This document shows positions 1 to 4,499 of a stretch of DNA of 7,797 nt, piece after piece. This DNA is from Spirochaetaceae bacterium. GTDB taxonomy: Bacteria; Spirochaetota; Spirochaetia; SZUA-6; Bin103. Where the stretch lies: NCBI GenBank assembly GCA_026710565.1, contig JAPOQV010000357.1, positions 1 to 7,797 of the forward strand. Direction: 5' to 3'. The position numbers and the translations under genes were made by a program. The notes beneath the pieces were generated by a model that made no database searches, was not told where the DNA came from, and saw nothing but the letters and a program-made list of their open reading frames with translations. Position 1 is the stretch's first letter. Each line of letters begins with the position of its first letter.

Positions 1-541
1 AGCGGCCGAGGACCGCGATCTGGGCGGCGGCGGGCACCGCGCGATGCTGGCCGCGCACCGGAAGCTGCGCTGGTTCGGCTGCTTCCGCTACACGGTCGGC
101 AAGCCGGCCGCTCCGCCGCACTGGCCCGAGCCACGGGACCACGTGGCCGAGATCCACATTCAGAACCACGTGACCCCGGACTCGCCGTTCGGCGACCGGC
201 GGCGGCTGGCGACGTGGATGCGCGAGCTGGCCGCCGACGTCGAGGCCAAGGCTCCGCACGTCACGCGCATCGGCACCGGGTCGTGGCTGAACGCCACCCG
301 GCACTTCCTGCAGGTATACCCGCAGAGCTACGCCGCGTCGCTGGTGCGGCTGAGCGGCGAGGGCAAGGCCGGGCTGGGCACCTGGGGGCAGTTCATCACC
401 CGCGGCCTGCGGCTCAACGAGCCGCGCGCACAACTCCTGCGGTCTGAACAGACCTTCGCCTGCCCGCAGTCATACGGAAATTGCTCCTTCGACGAGTTCC
501 GCCGCCACACCGAAACCGCCGCCCGTCAGGCCGGCCTTTGA
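1..541 (+). CDS. Conserved hypothetical protein, 3' part (5' end outside window)
   Basis: The frame is open from the first full codon at position 2 through TGA at 539-541, so the gene starts upstream of the window and the ATG at 44 is probably internal. About 179 residues are visible. GC at the third codon position is very high throughout, which supports real coding. I do not recognise the family. Visible features are a stretch reading AEIHIQNHVTPDSPFGD, which looks like a conserved core, a later GTGSWLN motif, and a loop holding a Cys pair (FACPQSYGNCSF) near the C-terminus. There is no signal peptide or membrane segment in the visible part. It has the composition of the host-like or IS-like high-GC parts of the window, not that of the HEPN operon after it, so it may mark the edge of the acquired region. 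No function is assigned. Confidence 0.7.
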   Translation, partial: AAEDRDLGGGGHRAMLAAHRKLRWFGCFRYTVGKPAAPPHWPEPRDHVAEIHIQNHVTPDSPFGDRRRLATWMRELAADVEAKAPHVTRIGTGSWLNATRHFLQVYPQSYAASLVRLSGEGKAGLGTWGQFITRGLRLNEPRAQLLRSEQTFACPQSYGNCSFDEFRRHTETAARQAGL

Positions 542-603
542 GACTCGCAGTTTGCGGGCTGTCCGTCGAGGAACGAGCGACCCGCCGAGAACGCAGCAGC
601 CGT

Positions 604-632
604 TTGACCCTTCTACCCGCGACAACTACGCT
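604..632 (+). promoter_or_regulatory. Weak candidate sigma70 promoter for the HEPN operon
   Basis: TTGACC at 604-609 is followed after 17 bases by TACGCT at 627-632. The -35 match is good and the -10 match is poor. It lies in the 154-base gap before the HEPN gene, about 64 bases ahead of its ATG. I see no convincing terminator for the preceding gene in this gap and nothing else in it. Confidence 0.25.
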
Positions 633-695
633 GAAATGACGAAACGGATGTCCTCAAGCTGACTCGACCGTAGCGCACTGGAGGAGTCTCGAGCA

Positions 696-1070
696 ATGGC
701 GTCGCCCGCGGACAAGATGAACCTTGCAGGCCGGCACCTGGAACGTGTGCAAGCTGCGTGGGACGATCCGACCGACTCGGCAGATCTTTCCTTGTACGGT
801 CTGTATGCCCTTGAGGCTGCTGTTGATGCTGCCCTCCTGTTCCATAGGAAAGAGATACAACGAGCACACTGGCATCGCGTCGACGCAGCGAAGTAATTGT
901 CTTCCGAACATGGACTTGATGATGCCTCCGAACTCATTCGCGATCTCAATGAAGTGCGAAAGCGCGAAGCGTATGGAGACGTCATAGCTCCGGAGCTGGA
1001 CGCGGAGGAGGTGGCGACCACGATCGAGAAGTACATCGATGCAGTCGCCGCCATCGTGGACAAACAATGA
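696..1070 (+). pseudogene. HEPN-domain protein, interrupted by in-frame TAA at codon 67
   Basis: ATG at 696 follows GGAGGAG (680-686) with 9 bases between. The frame reads 66 codons to TAA at 894-896 and then continues in the same frame to TGA at 1068-1070, giving 124 codons in all. The part after the stop (SSEHGLDDASELIRDLNEV, then RKREAYGD) is the expected second half of a helical HEPN domain, with the LN..RK...YGD motif that some HEPN proteins carry in place of the classic RX4-6H. HEPN proteins of this kind are encoded with MNT nucleotidyltransferases, and HEPN is the toxin (RNase) half in characterised pairs. The stop overlaps the next start as ATGA, the normal operon arrangement. A single change such as GAA to TAA would explain the interruption; sequencing error is possible. 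If real, only the first helices are made and the toxin is probably inactive. HEPN assignment fairly sure, activity unknown. Confidence 0.7.
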
Positions 1071-1708
1071 GCGTGATGATCTCTCAGTCACCTGATCGGC
1101 TCATTCACAGATGGCCGACGGCCCGCGCCAAGGAGTGGGTCTCCTCGTTCCTTACAGAAGCGCGTCAGGATCGGAACGTAATCGCTGTAGTAGCCATTGG
1201 CTCTGCGGTACGATCGAGGGTGCCATCCGACGATCTTGACCTGTTTGTCCTGTGCCGGGACAGAACCCTTTTGAGAGCACGAGCGCCCATCGAGATCGAC
1301 GTGCGTACTACGAACGTCGATAGCGTCGAACAGGATATTCAAGCTGGACGGGACTTGGCGATCTGGGCCGTACGCTATGGGCATCCTCTGCTGGACCGAG
1401 ATGGAAACTGGCGACGCACTGTGAATCACTGGGTGGATGAATTGCCTCTCCCTGACCCATCGATCTCCATGGAGCGCGCCCGGAAGGCAGAAGAACGCAT
1501 CCAGGACTTACATGATATAGGCGACGAGGATGCAGTCCGCGAGCTTACCATCTCGTATCTGACGCACCGTTCGTGGGCGCGTCTGGCGCAAGCGGGAGTG
1601 CACCCGCAGTCCCGTCCCGAGCTTTCACGGCAGCTTCGGGCAGTCGGCGAGGCTGATCTTGCCGCCACGCTCGAACAAGCGCTGTCGGCACGGAACTGCC
1701 GTTCGTGA
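1067..1708 (+). CDS. MNT-type nucleotidyltransferase (HEPN-partner antitoxin class)
   Basis: This 213-residue protein has a minimal nucleotidyltransferase domain at about residues 22-100. The diagnostic motif is G45-S46, nine residues, then D56-L-D58, followed by a third acidic residue at D78 in the strand IEIDV. These are the metal-binding residues of the DNA polymerase beta fold. In characterised MNT/HEPN pairs the MNT protein is the antitoxin and can AMPylate the HEPN toxin. The remaining ~100 residues form an additional charged, mostly helical region (ERARKAEERIQDLHD onward), longer than in a minimal MNT protein. It may be a substrate- or partner-binding helical domain. The ATG at 1067 overlaps the HEPN stop as ATGA, and the stop overlaps the DUF433 GTG, so all three are probably translationally coupled. 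The reading frame is intact, unlike its upstream partner. Domain call is secure; antitoxin role is inferred from context. Confidence 0.85.
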   Translation: MSVMISQSPDRLIHRWPTARAKEWVSSFLTEARQDRNVIAVVAIGSAVRSRVPSDDLDLFVLCRDRTLLRARAPIEIDVRTTNVDSVEQDIQAGRDLAIWAVRYGHPLLDRDGNWRRTVNHWVDELPLPDPSISMERARKAEERIQDLHDIGDEDAVRELTISYLTHRSWARLAQAGVHPQSRPELSRQLRAVGEADLAATLEQALSARNCRS

Positions 1709-1992
1709 CGGAACCAGAGCTCCTCAAACGCATCACCGTGCGGACTGACGTCTTTGGCGGAAAGCCGCTCATTCGCGACATGCGGATCGCCGTGGAGCAT
1801 GTCCTCGGGATGCTCGCCGCCGGAGACACCGAACAGACGATTCTCGCGGAGTACCCGTTCCTGCAACCTGAGGACATCCGGGCGTGCCTCCTCCTTGCCC
1901 ACCGTTCCATCGCTGGCGAGCGGGTCCATGCCCGGGACAGCGCACGGGCTGCGCACGGCGTTCCGTTCATGTTGCGCGGACAGCGGCGTTGA
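1705..1992 (+). CDS. DUF433 family protein (antitoxin-like), altered C-terminus
   Basis: GTG start at 1705 overlaps the preceding stop (GTGA). The first ~75 of 95 residues match the DUF433 pattern: RIT..TDVFGGKPLIRDMRI, then LGMLAAGDTEQTILAEYPFL, then PEDIRACLLLAHRSIAGERVH. DUF433 proteins are small winged-HTH-like proteins commonly encoded next to a PIN-like DUF5615 toxin and treated as antitoxins. No such partner follows here. From about residue 76 (ARDSARAAHGVPFMLRGQRR) the codons lie over a tyrosine-recombinase reading frame in another phase, so this tail is probably not native: the gene appears joined to the integrase remnant near 1926-1940 and reads on to the first stop. The core is intact and probably folds. 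It may act as DNA-binding regulator of the operon or be an orphan antitoxin; this role is inference. Confidence 0.8.
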   Translation: MTEPELLKRITVRTDVFGGKPLIRDMRIAVEHVLGMLAAGDTEQTILAEYPFLQPEDIRACLLLAHRSIAGERVHARDSARAAHGVPFMLRGQRR

Positions 1993-2141
1993 CCGGGAGC
2001 TGGCCGAAGCCGCGCTAGCTCTAGCTCACGTGGTCAAGGGAGTCGAGGGCGCCTACCAAACGGTCCGACTTGCACGAACGGCGGCGGGCTTTGATGCAGC
2101 GGTGGGCCAACTACCTGATGGACACGCCCGAACAGGATTGA
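1935..2141 (+). pseudogene. Tyrosine recombinase (phage-type integrase), C-terminal remnant
   Basis: In frame 2 the sequence from about 1935 reads GTAHGLRTAFRSCCADSG, then DRELAEAALALAHVVKG and VEGAYQ. After a one-base shift at 2058-2061 (AAA run) it continues RSDLHERRRALMQRWANYL to TGA at 2139-2141. This is the characteristic C-terminus of island or prophage integrases: the HGLR box carries the catalytic His and Arg, AHVV is the second His region, and the Tyr in AYQRSD occupies the nucleophile position. The rest of the enzyme (N-terminal and core domains with the first catalytic Arg) is absent; DUF433 coding sequence abuts it. A 6-base tandem duplication CTAGCT (2015-2026) adds two residues to the usual EAALAHVV. 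The gene cannot encode an active recombinase. With the AlpA gene next, it marks the end of a former integrative element. Confident by motif and order. Confidence 0.8.
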
Positions 2142-2167
2142 CGGCGCGCGCACTTACGCGGTACAAT
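2138..2167 (+). promoter_or_regulatory. Sigma70-like promoter for the AlpA-type gene
   Basis: TTGACG at 2138-2143 and TACAAT at 2162-2167 are separated by 18 bases, each differing from consensus at one position. The expected start of transcription near 2174 lies about 60 bases before the ATG at 2233. The -35 box overlaps the integrase stop codon, so the excisionase-type gene would be expressed independently of the integrase. Confidence 0.6.
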
Positions 2168-2232
2168 TATCCCCTCATCTGACGGGAGGATGATTCGCCC
2201 GTTGTGACCCACATACAACAGGAGCGTTCATC

Positions 2233-2435
2233 ATGCAGCAATCAGAATCCCGCGATTTTCCCGCCTATCCTCCGAACACCGCAGGTCCTTGGAGCTGGTC
2301 GGGATAGGCCGCACCACGCTCTGGACGCTGACGAAGTCCGGGGACTTTCCGGCTCCTATCCGACTCTCGAAACGGGCTGTCGGATGGCGCCGCGCTGACG
2401 TAGAGCGCTGGATCGACTCCCGACCGGCAGCCTGA
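2233..2435 (+). pseudogene. AlpA-family excisionase/regulator, two frameshifts
   Basis: ATG at 2233 follows GGAG (2221-2224) at good spacing. Reading MQQSESRDFP, skipping one base at 2263, then PILRTPQVL, skipping one base near 2291, then ELVGIGRTTLWTLTKSGDFP and APIRLSKRAVGWRRADVERW to TGA at 2433-2435 gives exactly 66 residues, the normal size of AlpA-type proteins. The helix-turn-helix (LELVGIGRTTLW), the SGDFPAPIRL segment and the WRRADVERWI end are all typical. AlpA proteins are small DNA-binding regulators and excisionases encoded next to island integrases, as here. As the sequence stands no full protein is made; the longest in-frame piece loses either the N-terminus or the recognition helix. 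A GTG at 2204 in the middle frame would need only one shift, but lacks the clear ribosome site. Family call secure; real mutation versus indel error not decided. Confidence 0.8.
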
Positions 2436-2457
2436 TCTAGAGAGGATTCACTCTAGA
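2436..2457. repeat. Inverted repeat TCTAGAG between convergent genes
   Basis: TCTAGAG (2436-2442) and CTCTAGA (2451-2457) form a perfect 7-base stem with an 8-base loop. It starts right after the AlpA stop and overlaps the stop of the convergent zinc-ribbon gene. It could be a short bidirectional terminator, though there is no U-tract, or a protein-binding palindrome. Confidence 0.4.
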
Positions 2458-2722
2458 ACGTGAATGGACTACCGGGGTCCCTCGGCTTTGGACCGGGTTT
2501 GAAAACGACTCCGCTAGACTTGGCTTTGTTGCTGCTGGAGCTAAACACTTCATGGGTCTTCTTCTGCGCCTGATACCGGATGAGATTCCGGTACACCGTG
2601 CGCGCTTCTTGGCCTTGAAGATGCGCGCCGCACCTCGGGCAGGTGATGCTCTGCACTTCCTTGTTCGTGACGACGGCGTTCGCAGCGACCTTGCAGCGTC
2701 GACATTTGAGAGTTTGGTCCAT
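2453..2722 (-). CDS. Small zinc-ribbon protein of unknown function
   Basis: From ATG at 2722 (complement) this gives 89 residues. Two Cys pairs, C7-x2-C10 and C28-x2-C31 (CRRC and CPRC), make a treble-clef or zinc-ribbon knuckle at the N-terminus. A helical middle (EARTVYRNLIRYQAQKKTHE) and a basic, proline-rich tail ending KPGPKPRDPGSPFTF follow. Small proteins with this layout, a ribbon followed by a helix and a short K.GPKP-type tail, occur as uncharacterised cargo of islands and plasmids. The frame stays open upstream to a GTG at 2815, and ATG at 2743 is another possible start; 2722 was chosen because it places the Cys knuckle at the N-terminus, as is usual. No clear ribosome site precedes any of them. 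The gene converges on the AlpA gene. It is one of the few apparently intact genes of the island. No function is assigned. Confidence 0.6.
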   Translation of the reverse strand: MDQTLKCRRCKVAANAVVTNKEVQSITCPRCGAHLQGQEARTVYRNLIRYQAQKKTHEVFSSSSNKAKSSGVVFKPGPKPRDPGSPFTF

Positions 2723-2868
2723 GGCAAGGGGAGCATAGCCCATCGGATGGGCTGGCACCATTCGGCGTTGGCCACGGGAAGCCGCAGAGGCGTGCCGCTG
2801 GGACTTCTCCAGCACCGAGCAGCGGCGGCGCCAGCGGGTGCAAGCTCACTTCCGCCGGGTCTAAACCG

Positions 2869-3267
2869 GTGCGCAACGTCGACCGGGACCGGGCCATCAT
2901 CCGTGACTGACAGGGCGGCATGACGTACCGCGCCATCTCGAACCGCCACGGGCTGAGCCTGGGCGGCGTCTTCCACGTCATCGAGCGAGCCCGGCCGGTC
3001 CAGTCGGCTGACGGGTGGTCGGTGGTCCGGACCGGACCGCGCTACCGCTTCACGGGCCGTCCGCGGCGCACCAAGCGCCCGTGTTCGGTTTGCCATAGGA
3101 CGGTGACGAAGGAAGTGACGATCTCTGTTCCTATTGATGGTCTCCTAGAGCAGCCGGTGGGCGCATTTCGCCTTACGACAAGCCGTCGACCGCCACCAAA
3201 ACCGGCGTGGAGAATCCCGTGGCGAACCGTCGAGAAGGACGGCCAGTGCTTCTACGCCCCGCCGTAG
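2869..3267 (+). pseudogene. Helix-turn-helix protein with in-frame TGA
   Basis: In one frame GTG (2869) reads RNVDRDRAIIRD, hits TGA at 2908-2910, and goes on QGGMTYRAISNRHGLSLGGV with FHVIERAR after it, down to TAG at 3265-3267. The pattern R..AI..R..GMTYRAI...HGLS...V..I is a typical trihelical HTH, and high GC at third positions runs on both sides of the TGA, so the stop looks like a nonsense change (for example CGA to TGA) in a real gene. ATG at 2920 would bypass it but cut the first helix. After about residue 75 codon usage becomes less GC-rich and the sequence (one CxxC, several Pro) is unlike any family I know, so the 3' part may be a junction. It lies between the zinc-ribbon gene and a phage morphogenesis remnant, so a phage or island regulator is likely. 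Moderate confidence. Confidence 0.45.
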
Positions 3268-3289
3268 TAGAATCCGGCCCATCGTACGG

Positions 3290-3732
3290 GTGACGGCGCG
3301 GCCGACAGGCGGCAACGTGGCGCGGGCGGCGATTGCGTCCAGGCGGGCCACGGCGCGGCGGCTCCACGGCCACGGCCACGGCGAGCAGGCGGGCATATTC
3401 CCGGAGTCCCACTATCCGAACGGGACGCACACGGCGGCGGTTGCCCAGGCTCACGACTTCGGACTGGGCGTACCCGGAACGGCCATTCATGCGGCAGGCG
3501 ATGCCGGCGATCGTGCGGCGGGGGCGGCGCATCATCGCGGAGCGAGGACTGACCGATGTGGACGACGCGACGCTTGAGGCCAACGGCCAAGCCGCGGCGG
3601 TCGGCCGAAGCGCTCACCACTCCGCCCATGTCACGCTCCACGGTTCGGGCCCGTCAACGCAAGGGGCGGCGGGTGAATCCGCTCATCGACACCGAGCGGA
3701 TGGGGGAGTCAATCACGCACCGGAAGGTGTGA
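3290..3732 (+). pseudogene. HK97-gp10-like phage virion/tail morphogenesis protein, frameshifted
   Basis: Three frames must be joined. Frame 2 from GTG 3290 gives AGIFPESHYPNGTHTAAVAQ and then AHDFGLGVP. One extra base at about 3476 moves to frame 3: ERPFMRQAMPAIVRRG, then RRIIAERGLTDVDDATLEA. A further shift at about 3600-3640 moves to frame 1: PPMSRSTVRARQRKGRRVN, then PLIDTERMGESITHRKV and TGA at 3730-3732. The order of landmarks, an F-P-x-x-x-Y-P-x-G strand, an A..HEFG-like strand, P.RPF.R, and a C-terminal NPLIDT..M..SI, is that of HK97 gp10-type head-tail or tail completion proteins. The true start may lie upstream of the GTG, since the frame is open back past 3269. A triplicated CCACGG (3364-3381) encodes HGHGHG. 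It shows that a tailed phage contributed to this region; no other capsid or tail gene is recognisable. Family call fairly sure. Confidence 0.7.
3364..3381 (+). repeat. Three tandem copies of CCACGG
   Basis: Three perfect 6-base copies lie in the first frame of the phage morphogenesis remnant and encode alternating His-Gly. This kind of short array can change copy number by slippage without breaking the frame. Confidence 0.8.
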
Positions 3733-3819
3733 GCCCGCGGGCGGTGGGCTGAGGTGTGGTCACTTAGTAGCCTACCCACTGCGTTCCCGCGATCCACGGC
3801 GTCCGGTTCTCGCCACCGC

Positions 3820-4499
3820 TCAACGCCTCGGGGGCACGCCCGTCGGTTCACGGACCGGGGACGTCGTCGACCATCGCTTGAACCTCCCCGGAGCGCCGCG
3901 GCGTGCACGCGGCCACCGCGGCCGCGACCGCGAAATTGATCATCATGCCCACGGTGCCTATTCAGCCTATTCCCTCTCGCGAGATACCCACAATCAATGC
4001 TGCGGCGTGTTCACGTCCGGGTTGACGGACTTGAAGTAGACGACATAGCGGCCGTGAACGTGATGCCGACCACCATGCCGCAAATCGCACCGGCGCGTTC
4101 ATGCGCTTCGAAAAGATCCCCATGGCGATCGCCGGGGACGAACGATCTGGCCGCCAGACCGAAGGCGAACGCCACGACGTGCGCCACGAATTCCGGCGGG
4201 TTGATGCCGAAATACCGAGGTCATGCGCGACCGCAGACGAGATCACCAGCAGCAGCCCCGCTACGGTGGAGAGGGCCGTCGCCAGCCCGCCGGCGGCGAC
4301 CAGTCCGACGATCCAGTTCGGAAGCCTAGCCTAGCGTCTCGGAATTGGCCAGCACCATGATGTCGGGATCGCTCGTAAACTCGTGCGCACGTCCGAGTTC
4401 GGACCTCGGTACTGGATCGCACCACCGCCGTTGAGATCGTCGAACGCTATGACGCCCGTCGCTACCAAGTTCCGAAACCACGACGGCACATCGACACTA
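3820..4499 (-). pseudogene. Sodium:solute symporter (ActP/VC_2705-like), decayed C-terminal part
   Basis: Joining frames on the complement gives the C-terminal half of an ActP-like cation/acetate or related symporter. In order: VDVPSWFRNLVATGVIAFDD with NGGGAIQYRG; SDPDIMVLANSE; PNWIVGLVAAGGLATALSTV with [15 protein letters not shown] (membrane helix and SSF signature region); [88 protein letters not shown]; and a hydrophilic EVQAMVDDVP tail. Family members import acetate or similar carboxylates with Na+ across the inner membrane. At least five frame changes and in-frame stops (after LG near 4327, after PQH, after EGIG) are needed. The segment normally lying between the HDL and GYFGINPP motifs, a few dozen residues, is deleted. 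The N-terminal half is missing: at 4497-4499 the sequence becomes the 3' end of the OLD nuclease gene. This is certainly a pseudogene. Confidence 0.85.

Noticed and set aside
541..695. Possible terminator or small RNA in the first intergenic gap
   Set aside because: Only a 4-base-pair stem (CGCA/TGCG, 546-556) without a U-tract; too weak to call.
626..1091. 145-codon open frames on the - strand across the HEPN gene
   Set aside because: Serine- and arginine-rich shadows. The + strand frame carries the HEPN motifs, a ribosome site and the ATGA overlap.
1426..1970. Long - strand frames opposite MNT and DUF433
   Set aside because: Antisense to two well-supported genes, with no recognisable motif.
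2552..2923. 123-codon + strand frame
   Set aside because: Antisense to the zinc-ribbon gene, whose Cys pairs are the only real protein signal there.
2437..3096. 219-codon - strand frame
   Set aside because: Pro/Arg/Ala-rich and without motifs. It overlaps the zinc-ribbon gene in another frame and the HTH gene on the other strand.
3141..3292. Alternative frame ending VVESGPSYG before the phage remnant, perhaps another phage protein
   Set aside because: No recognisable motif and no clear start; evidence insufficient.
3173..3641. - strand frames opposite the phage morphogenesis remnant
   Set aside because: Arg/Pro-rich shadow; the + strand joined frames match a known phage family in order.
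3997..4334. + strand frames opposite the symporter
   Set aside because: Shadows of the decayed symporter, whose motifs are legible on the complement.
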